DNA from: Candidatus Saccharibacteria bacterium UBA1944
Lineage (GTDB): Bacteria > Patescibacteriota > Saccharimonadia > Saccharimonadales > Saccharimonadaceae
Assembly (NCBI GenBank): GCA_002336935.1
Contig: DDEW01000005.1
Coordinates: 1 to 41,985, forward strand
Reading direction: 5' to 3'
Length of the DNA: 41,985 bases
The position numbers and the translations under genes are program-made. Below, piece after piece: positions 1 to 7,509 of this stretch. Numbering within the stretch: the stretch's first letter is position 1; each line of letters opens with the position of its first letter. The notes beneath the pieces are model-generated. The model was not told the origin of the DNA. It saw only the letters and a list, made by a program, of their open reading frames with translations, and did no database searches.

Positions 1-2
1 TT

Positions 3-2363
3 GACGCCAACAAGATAAACCTGGCGCTCGTGAAAGCAAGCGAGGGTTTACCTGACCAAATTCAAAAAGTCGTGCAGGTTGCGACAGAACTACAGCTAAC
101 ATTATTTGATGGTATTAGCAGTGAAGAGCTTGATGAGGCAGTCATACACACTGCGCTGCAAAATGTGAAGGATGATCCAGATTTTGACACCATTGCTGCT
201 CGCCTGTTACTCAAAAATATCTATAAAAACATTCTTGGCGATTACGCCGACGATGCTGAACTAAAAAAGCTTCATGCTCAAAAATTCCCTGAATACCTTA
301 AGTTTGGCGTGAAGGAAGGACTACTTGATAAGCGAATGGCCGATAGTAAGGTGTTTGACATTAAACAACTTGCCGAAGCGCTCGATCCCAGCCGCGATGG
401 ACTGAGCAAATATCTTGGTGTTATTACCAACAAAAACCGTTACGCCCTTCGCAAACAAAACGGTGACCCAATTGAGACACCGCAGTTTACGCATATGCGT
501 ATTGCTATGGGATTGAGCTTTAACGAGAAGAATCCCACAAAAGCAGCACTAGATTTTTACAAGCACATGAGCAACCTCGACTACCTGCCTGGTGGAAGCA
601 CTCGAGTGAATGCGGGCGGTTCGTTCCCGCAGCTAAGTAACTGTTTTGTGATTGATGTAGAGGACGACATGGAAAGCATTGCCAAAAGCGTGCGCGATAC
701 CATGTGGATTGCTAAGGGCACGGGCGGTATTGGGATTAGCATGAACAAGCTTCGTTCTGCTGGAAGTCCTGTAAAGACAACTAATACCGTGAGCACCGGT
801 CCGCTGCCGTTTATGAAAATGATTGACACGGCACTATTTGCGGTCAGTCGCAAGGGCAAGAAGGCGGGCGCGGCGGCTATTTATATGGAAAACTGGCACC
901 TGAACTTCCCACAGTTTATGGAGCTGCGCCAGAACAGTGGTGACCCGTATTTTCGTACTCGGTTCGCAAATATCGCCGCATATGTTAGCGATGAGTTTAT
1001 GAAGCGTGTTGCCAAAGAACAAGATTGGTATATGTTTGATCCGGCTGAGACGCCCGACCTGAGCGAACTTTACGGCGAAGCCTTCAGCAAACGCTACGCT
1101 GAGTATGTGAAGATGGCTGAAAAGGGTGAACTCCGTGAGTTCAAGAAGATTCCTGCCCGCCAGCAGTGGCGCCAGATTTTAACTATCCTTCAGGCAAGTA
1201 GCCACCCATGGATTACCTGGAAAGATACCATTAACACTCGTGCACTCAACAATAACACCAGCACCATTCACAGCAGCAACCTATGTACTGAAATTACGCT
1301 GCCGAACGACAAGGAAAACATTAGTGTTTGCAACCTGGTCAGTATTAACCTCAGCGCCTTTTTGGACATTGAGACCAAACAATGGGACTGGAAGCGCCTT
1401 GAAGCTGCGAGCCGCAGTGCCATTCGCCAGCTCGATAACCTGTGCGACATTACCGACACGCCAATACCTGAGGCAATTCACAGTATTCAAACAACGCGAG
1501 CGCTTGGCCTTGGTATCATGGGCTTTACCGATGTCATCGAAAAGCTAGGCTATAGCTATGAGAGCGAAGAAGCCTACGATACCATGGATCAGCTGAGCGA
1601 ATTCATTAGCTACTATGCAATTGATGAGAGTGCCGAAATTGCCAAAGTAAAAGGAAGCTACCCAGATTTCAAGGGAAGCGGCTGGCAAAAAGGCCTATTA
1701 CCCATTGACACTGTTGACCTGCTTGCCAAAGATCGCAAAGTAAAGGTGGATATGACCCGCAAAACACGCCTTGACTGGGAAGCGTTGCGCAAGAAGACTA
1801 AAAAGGGTATGCGTAACGCGACGCTGATGGCGATTGCGCCAACGGCAAACATTGCCCACGTCGCAGGCACAACACCAGGCATTGATCCACAGTTTGGACA
1901 AATCTTCAGCCGTAGTACGCTCAATGGTAAATTCCTTGAAGTCAACACCAATCTTGTGCGAGACCTAAAGAAGCTTGGGCTATGGGATGAGGTGAAGGAG
2001 CAGCTGTTGGTAGAGCAGGGTGACTTAACGAATATTGACGTTATTCCGCAGAACATAAAGGACGTGTATAAAACGTGCTTCCAACTTTCACCTTTCGCCT
2101 TTATTGAAGTTGCCGGGCGCGCGCAGAAGTGGGTAGACCAGGCGATTAGTCGCAATATGTATCTTGAAAGCCGCAGCATTGACGATATGGAGAAGGTATA
2201 CATGGAGGCCTGGAAACGCGGGCTTAAGACCACCTACTACCTACACATGAAGCCGCGGCATCAAGCCGAACAAAGTACCACCCGCGTGAACAAAGCAGAA
2301 GCCATTGGTGGTGGGGGCGGACGTAAAACTGGCTTTGGCTTCGCCAAGAAACAGGCAGCGTAA
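3..2363 (+). CDS. nrdA: Ribonucleoside-diphosphate reductase, alpha subunit, class I (5' truncated)
   Basis: Catalytic subunit that reduces ribonucleoside diphosphates to deoxyribonucleotides. The frame is open to the left edge and the first visible residues (DANKINLALVKA) are the middle of an ATP-cone, so the real start lies outside the window; the GTG at 30 is not the start. Active-site landmarks are present: Cys codon 642-644 (LSNCF, E. coli C225 position), Cys-x-Glu at 1284-1292 (NLCTE, thiyl-radical Cys and Glu), Cys codon 1329-1331 (C462 position), PTAN near 1840, and the radical-transfer Tyr-Tyr pair at 2235-2240. The C-terminus runs on through a Gly-rich GFGFAKK stretch to a stop with no cysteine, although class I alphas normally end in a Cys pair that re-reduces the active site. 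It is followed by the small ORFs at 2365 and 2428 and by nrdB. Confidence 0.96.
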   Translation, partial: DANKINLALVKASEGLPDQIQKVVQVATELQLTLFDGISSEELDEAVIHTALQNVKDDPDFDTIAARLLLKNIYKNILGDYADDAELKKLHAQKFPEYLKFGVKEGLLDKRMADSKVFDIKQLAEALDPSRDGLSKYLGVITNKNRYALRKQNGDPIETPQFTHMRIAMGLSFNEKNPTKAALDFYKHMSNLDYLPGGSTRVNAGGSFPQLSNCFVIDVEDDMESIAKSVRDTMWIAKGTGGIGISMNKLRSAGSPVKTTNTVSTGPLPFMKMIDTALFAVSRKGKKAGAAAIYMENWHLNFPQFMELRQNSGDPYFRTRFANIAAYVSDEFMKRVAKEQDWYMFDPAETPDLSELYGEAFSKRYAEYVKMAEKGELREFKKIPARQQWRQILTILQASSHPWITWKDTINTRALNNNTSTIHSSNLCTEITLPNDKENISVCNLVSINLSAFLDIETKQWDWKRLEAASRSAIRQLDNLCDITDTPIPEAIHSIQTTRALGLGIMGFTDVIEKLGYSYESEEAYDTMDQLSEFISYYAIDESAEIAKVKGSYPDFKGSGWQKGLLPIDTVDLLAKDRKVKVDMTRKTRLDWEALRKKTKKGMRNATLMAIAPTANIAHVAGTTPGIDPQFGQIFSRSTLNGKFLEVNTNLVRDLKKLGLWDEVKEQLLVEQGDLTNIDVIPQNIKDVYKTCFQLSPFAFIEVAGRAQKWVDQAISRNMYLESRSIDDMEKVYMEAWKRGLKTTYYLHMKPRHQAEQSTTRVNKAEAIGGGGGRKTGFGFAKKQAA

Positions 2364-2364
2364 T

Positions 2365-2406
2365 ATGAACGAATGCAACTGCTGTAAAAAGTGCATAACA
2401 AAATAA
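2365..2406 (+). CDS. Possible 13-aa cysteine-rich ORF or +1-frame tail of NrdA
   Basis: This tiny ORF starts one base after the nrdA stop (TAATATG) and encodes MNECNCCKKCITK, four Cys in 13 residues. The same +1 frame is open from 2290, so a +1 shift anywhere from 2290 to 2361, for example at the G-run 2313-2317, would fuse the Cys-rich tail onto NrdA. Alternatives are a coupled mini-protein, a real frameshift (mutation or assembly error), or chance. No strong Shine-Dalgarno is visible; translation would rely on reinitiation. Confidence 0.3.
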   Translation: MNECNCCKKCITK

Positions 2407-2427
2407 ACGAAATAGGGGGAACTAACC

Positions 2428-2601
2428 ATGAATGCATCACAAATTGTAAATGACGATATGACACTGGAAGAAAAACTACAGGCAATCAGCGACGCGATGG
2501 AGCAGGCGCAAACTGCAGCAAACGAAGCTGCTGCTAGGCGTGGCGATTTAGCGGCACCCATTGATCCTGCTGATTTGACCATGTGTGAAGGTTGCCAGTA
2601 G
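2428..2601 (+). CDS. 57-aa protein ending in CEGCQ; candidate detached redox arm of RNR
   Basis: A separately initiated small protein between nrdA and nrdB. It has a good Shine-Dalgarno (AGGGGGA, 2414-2420) 7 bases before ATG. The sequence has a predicted amphipathic helix (about residues 10-40, Glu/Ala/Gln rich), a short Pro/Asp-containing linker (APIDPADLT), and then the extreme C-terminus Met-Cys-Glu-Gly-Cys-Gln. A Cys-x-x-Cys pair followed by one residue at the very C-terminus resembles the ending of many class I NrdA proteins, and the NrdA here has none. I infer that this protein may dock on NrdA and carry electrons from thioredoxin to the active site in trans. It could instead be an RNR assembly or regulatory peptide. 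The ORF is well supported; the function is inference. Confidence 0.75.
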   Translation: MNASQIVNDDMTLEEKLQAISDAMEQAQTAANEAAARRGDLAAPIDPADLTMCEGCQ

Positions 2602-2604
2602 ACT

Positions 2605-2832
2605 ATGACAGATGCAGAGAACAAGGGGCTCGCTGAGCTGCGAGCCCAGTTCCCTGACCACTCCATTACAATAGGGCGTTGGGGTGAAGCAGTACTAACG
2701 CCATTATCGCGTGAACAACTGCAGCGGCGTGTGTCGAGCGAACTTGGTCAACGGGCCGAAGCGACTGCGAGAGTGCTCGACGAAATAGCTCGGATGGAAT
2801 ATGCCGCTGAACTTAGCGGTCAAACAGTGTAA
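2605..2832 (+). CDS. Hypothetical 75-aa protein within the RNR operon
   Basis: It starts 3 bases after the stop of the CEGCQ protein, so the two are probably translationally coupled; a GAAGG at 2587-2591 is the only Shine-Dalgarno-like element and is rather far upstream. The product is charged and mostly helical, with a short segment (ITIGRWGEAVLTPLSRE) followed by an Arg/Glu-rich helix. It has no cysteine, signal peptide or membrane segment. I do not recognise the family. Its place between nrdA and nrdB suggests a role linked to RNR or simple co-transcription. Confidence 0.6.
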   Translation: MTDAENKGLAELRAQFPDHSITIGRWGEAVLTPLSREQLQRRVSSELGQRAEATARVLDEIARMEYAAELSGQTV

Positions 2833-2916
2833 ACAAGCGAACTATTTCACAGATTAATAGTAAAAGCTGTGCGTAAATGATATGAGGAAAAGACTAACTA
2901 AAAGCGAGGAGATAGT

Positions 2917-3951
2917 ATGGGAAAGATATTAGGAAGTGGTATTCAAGACGGACTGTTGCTCAAGCCAATTAATTATCAGTGGGCAATGGACCTATACGAT
3001 CAAGCGGTGGCCAACACATGGTTCCCAAACGAGATTCAATTGGCACAAGACCTTGCTGACTGGGAGAAAATGAGCGATGAAGAGCGCCACGCTGTGACGT
3101 TCCTTATGAGCTATTTTAACCCGAACGAGCTTTTGGTTAATAAGGCACTCGCTTTTGGTGTTTATCCTTACGTTAACGCTGCAGAAGCGCACTTGTACCT
3201 TGCCAAGCAAATGTGGGAAGAAGCTAACCACTGTATGGCATTTGAATATGTGCTTGAAACGTTCCCGATTGATCGTGAGCAGGCTTATGCTGCGCATGTA
3301 GATGAAGCAACGATGGCAGCCAAAGAAGCGTTTGAAACCAAGTACATCAAGCGCATGACCGAAGACACCATGGACATCACGACAACCGAAGGTAAAAAGG
3401 ATTTTATTCGCAACTTAATTGCATACAATATTATTCTTGAGGGAATTTGGTTCTATAGCGGCTTTATGGTTGCGTTGTCATTCCGACAACGAAATCTGCT
3501 TCGTAATTTTGGTAGTCTGATTGACTGGATTGTTCGTGACGAAAGCCTCCACCTTAAATTCGGTATCAACCTAATTTTGACGGTGATAGAGGAAAACGAA
3601 GACCTGCAAGACGAAGAGTTTGCGAATGAAATCAAACAAATGATTCTTGATGCCGTGGCTATGGAAGAGGAGTACAACAAGGCGCTCTTGCCAAACGGTA
3701 TTTTGGGCCTCAACGCTGACTACATAAATCAGTATGTAAAATACTTGACTGATCGCCGCCTTGAAGAGCTAGGTTTTGAGCCACACTACAACGTAAGTAA
3801 CCCCGCTAAATGGATGGCAACAGCGAACGATACGTATGAGCTGGTTAACTTTTTTGAAAGCACCAACACCAGCTACGAAGTAAATGCTGGTAACGCGGAA
3901 GCAAAAATTGCCGATAACCAGGCGGAAGCTGACGAAAACGGCGATAAATAA
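2917..3951 (+). CDS. nrdB: Ribonucleoside-diphosphate reductase, beta subunit, class Ic-like (Phe at radical-Tyr site)
   Basis: Ferritin-fold metallocofactor subunit that generates the oxidant for NrdA. The six expected metal ligands are visible: E71 (FNPNELLV), E102 and H105 (EEANH), E175 (ILEG), and E209 and H212 (RDESLH). The position seven residues after E102, the radical Tyr122 of E. coli, is F109. Glu as first ligand together with Phe at this site is the signature of class Ic enzymes such as Chlamydia, which use a Mn(IV)/Fe(III) centre instead of a tyrosyl radical. The 344-aa length is normal. A Shine-Dalgarno (GCGAGGAG, 2904-2911) precedes the ATG. A Mn/Fe transporter gene lies nearby at 5571. 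The cofactor type is inferred by residue match. Confidence 0.95.
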   Translation: MGKILGSGIQDGLLLKPINYQWAMDLYDQAVANTWFPNEIQLAQDLADWEKMSDEERHAVTFLMSYFNPNELLVNKALAFGVYPYVNAAEAHLYLAKQMWEEANHCMAFEYVLETFPIDREQAYAAHVDEATMAAKEAFETKYIKRMTEDTMDITTTEGKKDFIRNLIAYNIILEGIWFYSGFMVALSFRQRNLLRNFGSLIDWIVRDESLHLKFGINLILTVIEENEDLQDEEFANEIKQMILDAVAMEEEYNKALLPNGILGLNADYINQYVKYLTDRRLEELGFEPHYNVSNPAKWMATANDTYELVNFFESTNTSYEVNAGNAEAKIADNQAEADENGDK

Positions 3952-3973
3952 TCACGTTCGATAGCAGCAAGTG

Positions 3974-4001
3974 GGGCGCCTAACAACAGGGTGCCCTTTC
4001 T
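3974..4001 (+). terminator. Intrinsic terminator after nrdB
   Basis: Seven-bp stem GGGCGCC (3974-3980) / GGTGCCC (3990-3996), 9-base loop, followed by TTTCTTGT. It closes the nrdA-nrdB unit. Confidence 0.7.
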
Positions 4002-4052
4002 TGTCAAAATAAACTGAGCGGCAGATGCTAGACGAGTCGCAGATCGAGAGGC

Positions 4053-4058
4053 TATAGT
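4053..4058 (+). promoter_or_regulatory. -10 box (TATAGT), leaderless start at 4065
   Basis: TATAGT ends 6 bases before the ATG, which puts the predicted transcription start on the start codon itself. No Shine-Dalgarno is present. Confidence 0.6.
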
Positions 4059-4064
4059 AACACT

Positions 4065-4982
4065 ATGAAAATAGCACTATGTGGATCAATGGACTTCATG
4101 CCTGAAATGCGCGACACCGAGCAGCAGCTACGGGCAATGGGGTACGAAACCGAATACCCGAATATGGCTGAAGGCAAAGTAAAGGACGAGCAAACAGAGC
4201 GAAATATTGCGCTAAAAAGCGGTTTTATTAACGAGCATTTTCGCAAAATTGATACGTCTGATGCTATTCTTGTTGTCAATATAGGCAAAAAAGGCGTAGA
4301 GGGGTATGTGGGTGGTAACACACTGATGGAGATGACGTACGCGTATGCCCATGGACTGGAGGTTTTTTTGACAAACCCGCTGCCGGACATGCCGTACACC
4401 CCTGAGATGCGTGCAATGCAGCCACTTGTGATTAATAGGGATTTAACAAAGATAGATGAATACTTTGCCTCACTGCCACGCATGTATGTGAGTAGCAAAA
4501 GCCCTGTTAAGCTGACGGCGCTGAGTCGCGCGATGCGACGGGCTGGTAAGCCGGTTATGCCGGAAGGTTACAAAACGACCAGTGGCGTTAATGAGCAACC
4601 GCTCAGTGTAGATGAAACACTACAAGGCGCGATGAACCGGCAAGCAAACCTTCGTACTATTGTTGAGTCAAAAAACGGTGAGTACATTGCAACGATTGAA
4701 AGCGGCAATGATACGATTCACGGCGAACTTGGATTTAGAGGCCTTTCAATTGTTGTGATTGAGCAGGTAGGCGGCAAAACCAAGATGGGGCTTGATGTCG
4801 ATATTGAGTTTCCAGCAGAATTTGCCAAACTTGTCCCAGCTGAATACCCAGATTTTGGCGTGTTGATGCAACAGAAATTTGGCACCGAGCTGAAAGACCC
4901 GTACCCCTACATTACTGAAGGTAAATTAACGAGGGCCGAGTTGCTTGAAGAAGCAGCGTATAGGGTGGCTGTGCAGCTTTAA
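4065..4982 (+). CDS. Fusion: nucleoside 2-deoxyribosyltransferase-like domain + DUF84/YjjX-type non-canonical NTP phosphatase
   Basis: Two domains in 305 aa. Residues 1-135 have the deoxyribosyltransferase-like Rossmann form: MKIALCGSMDF at the N-terminus, SDAILVVN at 65-72 and GGNTLMEM at 83-90, where E89 would be the catalytic-type Glu. From about residue 141 the sequence starts again as an ITPase/XTPase of the YjjX (DUF84) type: SSKSPVKLTAL, then SGVNEQPLSVDETLQGAMNR and an IATIESG segment. The expected role is nucleotide-pool cleaning or salvage, which fits its place between RNR and the deaminase. Start chosen from the -10 box 6 bases upstream. Its stop overlaps the stop of the convergent deaminase by 4 bases. 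Domain assignment is by motif recall; substrate unknown. Confidence 0.8.
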   Translation: MKIALCGSMDFMPEMRDTEQQLRAMGYETEYPNMAEGKVKDEQTERNIALKSGFINEHFRKIDTSDAILVVNIGKKGVEGYVGGNTLMEMTYAYAHGLEVFLTNPLPDMPYTPEMRAMQPLVINRDLTKIDEYFASLPRMYVSSKSPVKLTALSRAMRRAGKPVMPEGYKTTSGVNEQPLSVDETLQGAMNRQANLRTIVESKNGEYIATIESGNDTIHGELGFRGLSIVVIEQVGGKTKMGLDVDIEFPAEFAKLVPAEYPDFGVLMQQKFGTELKDPYPYITEGKLTRAELLEEAAYRVAVQL

Positions 4983-5494
4983 GATTGGTGCGGCTGCCAC
5001 GGCGCATAATTGCGACGAAGTGGTGGAATAGAAAGCCCTGGAAAGTCGTAGTCGATTACCTCGATGCCTGCTTCTTGCATCATGGCTCGTCCGACCGCAA
5101 TGTCCTCGTCCCAATGATTATCGCCAGGAATCCAAGGATAACAAATGAATCGTTCGATACCGCTGCTAATGACGCCGCGGCTACAGTCACTGCACGCTGC
5201 CCAAAGGCTCACCATTGTTGCCTGCAATGTTGCCCTGCCAAGCTGGGCTGCTTCATAAATTGCTGTTCGCTCTGCGTGTTCGCGTACCTGGTATTTAAGG
5301 GGTCGTTCTAGTCGTGCGGGGGTTATGAGCACGCCTGGTGGCATGCGGTTTGCTCCAACAGTCACCAGTCCGTTTTGGTGCAAAATGGCTGCACTGGTTT
5401 GGGTTGATGGATCATCGCTGGTGCAAGCTTCTTCAAGGGCTCGTTCCATAACGTGGCGGTATAGCTCGGGGTTGGTAGTGAATCGTTCGGTCAT
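4979..5494 (-). CDS. Cytidine/deoxycytidylate deaminase family zinc enzyme
   Basis: A 171-aa protein with the zinc-deaminase signature: H73-A-E75 (REHAERTA) and C101-S-D-C104. The Pro that usually precedes the first Cys (PCxxC) is Ala here. Length and layout fit the dCMP deaminase/ComEB group, which converts dCMP to dUMP for dTTP synthesis, consistent with neighbouring RNR, PyrG and, farther on, Dut. The start at 5494 is chosen because TATGAT (5501-5506 on this strand) ends 6 bases upstream; an in-frame ATG at 5515 lies upstream of that box. The 3' end overlaps the convergent fusion gene by 4 bases. Confidence 0.82.
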   Translation of the reverse strand: MTERFTTNPELYRHVMERALEEACTSDDPSTQTSAAILHQNGLVTVGANRMPPGVLITPARLERPLKYQVREHAERTAIYEAAQLGRATLQATMVSLWAACSDCSRGVISSGIERFICYPWIPGDNHWDEDIAVGRAMMQEAGIEVIDYDFPGLSIPPLRRNYAPWQPHQS

Positions 5495-5500
5495 GCAACT

Positions 5501-5506
5501 ATCATA
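5501..5506 (-). promoter_or_regulatory. -10 box (TATGAT) of the deaminase gene
   Basis: It ends 6 bases before the ATG at 5494, consistent with a leaderless mRNA. Confidence 0.45.
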
Positions 5507-5558
5507 GTGATCCATGCCACCATGAGCAAGCATAAGGCAATAAGAGGTGGGATGCGTG

Positions 5559-5564
5559 TACAAT
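5559..5564 (+). promoter_or_regulatory. -10 box (TACAAT) of mntH
   Basis: TACAAT ends 6 bases before ATG 5571; the upstream in-frame GTG at 5547 lies before this box and is therefore an unlikely start. Confidence 0.6.
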
Positions 5565-5570
5565 AAAGAC

Positions 5571-6791
5571 ATGAAGGTAAGAGGACAAGTCTCACGAGTT
5601 TTGCGGTTGCTGGGTCCGGCATTTGTTGCGGCGGTAGCGTATGTTGATCCTGGTAACTTTGCGGCGAATTTTGGTGCCGGGGCAAAGTATGGGTTTCTTT
5701 TGCTGTGGGTGCTGCTACTCGCCAACATGATGGCTGCTTTGGCCCAATACACGAGTGCGAAGGTCGGCCTAGTAACAGGGAAGTCATTGCCGCAGCTTGT
5801 GGCTGAAAAATTGCCAAAATGGGCGCGACGGGGCTATTGGGCACAGGCTGAGTTGGTTGCGATAGCGACTGATATTGCAGAGGTAGTGGGTGGTGCGGTA
5901 GCCCTAAAGTTGCTGTTTGGATTACCGTTAGTCGTTGGTGGCGTCGTTGTCGGTGGAGTGTCCATGTTGCTCCTCTGGCTTTATAGCCACCGAGGCCAGA
6001 AGTATTTTGAGCGGGTTATTGTGGCTCTATTGGTTGTTATTCCCATTGGCTTCCTGGTGGGGCTTATTCAACAGCCACCGAACATAACGGGAGTATTTAG
6101 TGGCTTGGTCCCCCGCTTTGGCGGTCAAGAAACAGTGCTCCTTGCCACGGCAATGATAGGAGCGACGATTATGCCGCATGTCGTTTACCTTCATTCTGCG
6201 CTATCTCGTGATAGATATGGACGAGTGCAGGCAACACGGGTGCGAGAATACTTACGCGCCACAAAATTTGATGTAACGTTAGCAATGGCAATTGCCGGCA
6301 CAGTCAATATAGCAATGCTTTTGCTGGCAGCAGCGGTGCTGCGTGGAACGGGTGCCGATACGTTTGAAGTTATTCATAGTGGGCTGGGGGCTGCACTGGG
6401 CTCCGGGGTTGCAGTACTCTTTGCTGTGGGATTATTAATTTCTGGTTTTGCGAGCACTGCGGTTGGTAGCCAGGCAGGAAGTGTGGTGATGGAAGATTTA
6501 GTGCGGGTGTCAGTGCCATTATGGGCGCGTCGACTCATTACGCTACTCCCTGCGCTCTTTATGCTTGCGGTTGGCATTGACCCGCTCACACTATTAATTG
6601 TGTCGCAGGTTGCACTGAGCTTTGGTGTACCATTTGCGCTTATTCCACTCTCTATTGTTTCATCCAGAAAAAGTATCATGGGGCCTCATGCCAACTCAAA
6701 GTTTGTTTCTGCGCTCCTTTACACCATCACCGCACTCATCGTCACGCTCAATGTTGTATTGATAGTAATGACAGTAATCCCGGCTTTGTAA
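5571..6791 (+). CDS. mntH: Nramp-family divalent metal (Mn2+/Fe2+) transporter
   Basis: Integral membrane protein of 406 aa with about 11 hydrophobic helices, a normal length for bacterial MntH. The TM1 metal-binding motif is D26-P-G-N29 and the TM6 motif is ATIMPHVVYLHS, with the conserved Ala, Met and His; the Asn usual after His is Val. It imports Mn2+ or Fe2+ with protons. Proximity to an RNR beta with class Ic features, which would need Mn and Fe, is suggestive. The start at 5571 follows from the -10 box 6 bases upstream. The gene ends one base before the stop of the convergent ccdA-like gene. Confidence 0.93.
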   Translation: MKVRGQVSRVLRLLGPAFVAAVAYVDPGNFAANFGAGAKYGFLLLWVLLLANMMAALAQYTSAKVGLVTGKSLPQLVAEKLPKWARRGYWAQAELVAIATDIAEVVGGAVALKLLFGLPLVVGGVVVGGVSMLLLWLYSHRGQKYFERVIVALLVVIPIGFLVGLIQQPPNITGVFSGLVPRFGGQETVLLATAMIGATIMPHVVYLHSALSRDRYGRVQATRVREYLRATKFDVTLAMAIAGTVNIAMLLLAAAVLRGTGADTFEVIHSGLGAALGSGVAVLFAVGLLISGFASTAVGSQAGSVVMEDLVRVSVPLWARRLITLLPALFMLAVGIDPLTLLIVSQVALSFGVPFALIPLSIVSSRKSIMGPHANSKFVSALLYTITALIVTLNVVLIVMTVIPAL

Positions 6792-6792
6792 C

Positions 6793-7509
6793 TTACTGTG
6801 CCAGCAGTGACTCAAGACTAACTTGCCAGTCGAATGCGCCGCTCGCTACGAGCAGCGTTTGCAGCTGCTTGTCGAGACCAAATATAATCGCAACCCCAAT
6901 AACCACCAAGATTATTCCTAGGGTGCGTCGAAAAGTGCCACTTGTATCAAGTGACCATCCTATCTTTTTGACGAGCATTGAGCCCCCAACCGCAATGGTA
7001 TATAGTGTTGCCAGTAATCCAACGGTATACACAACAAGTAGTGCAAAGCCTTGGAGGGGGTTTGCGGGGAGGAGCACTGCGACAATCAAGGCATAGGTAG
7101 GGCTGCATACATTGAAAAGTGGCCCCAGGCTAGCGCCAAGGAGAATATCCTTTGCAGCACCATTTGACTGTTGGGCTTTTGCCATCAGACGCTGAGCCCA
7201 TGTTTCTAAACCTATTGCAAGCACAATTTTTTCCCAACCATGGGGCCACAGCAGCGACAGGCCAAACAGCGTCACGACGCCTCCGCCGATGATGTGCCAC
7301 AATTGCTGCGGTATGCCAATCAGTAAGGTTGATGATTTCAATAAAATACTGAAGAGGATTACCGACAATCCTAGTCCAAAAAGTACACGAATACTGCGCT
7401 GTGAGCCCCCTTTAGCCTGCGATCCGAGCATCATGGGGATGAGCGGCAATACACAGGGGGAAAGTGCGGACAATACACCAGCAAGAAGCGAAGCAATGGC
7501 AAGGAGCAT
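6793..7509 (-). CDS. CcdA/DsbD-type transmembrane thiol-disulfide transporter
   Basis: A 238-aa membrane protein with six or so hydrophobic helices. It has the two cysteines typical of CcdA/DsbD-beta: C19 in SALSPCVLP and C135 in GPLFNVCSP. Proteins of this family pass electrons from cytoplasmic thioredoxin across the membrane to extracytoplasmic thioredoxin-like partners. The start ATG overlaps the stop of the upstream thioredoxin-like gene (TGATG), so the two are translationally coupled and probably form an electron-transfer pair. No separate promoter is seen. Confidence 0.88.
   Translation of the reverse strand: MLLAIASLLAGVLSALSPCVLPLIPMMLGSQAKGGSQRSIRVLFGLGLSVILFSILLKSSTLLIGIPQQLWHIIGGGVVTLFGLSLLWPHGWEKIVLAIGLETWAQRLMAKAQQSNGAAKDILLGASLGPLFNVCSPTYALIVAVLLPANPLQGFALLVVYTVGLLATLYTIAVGGSMLVKKIGWSLDTSGTFRRTLGIILVVIGVAIIFGLDKQLQTLLVASGAFDWQVSLESLLAQ

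Noticed and set aside
1658..2233. 191-codon minus-strand ORF inside nrdA
   Set aside because: Shadow of a conserved coding region; the product has no recognisable features and no promoter or Shine-Dalgarno.
2833..2916. NrdR box or riboswitch upstream of nrdB
   Set aside because: No NrdR-type palindrome and no conserved RNA fold could be seen in this 84-base gap; only a Shine-Dalgarno is clear.
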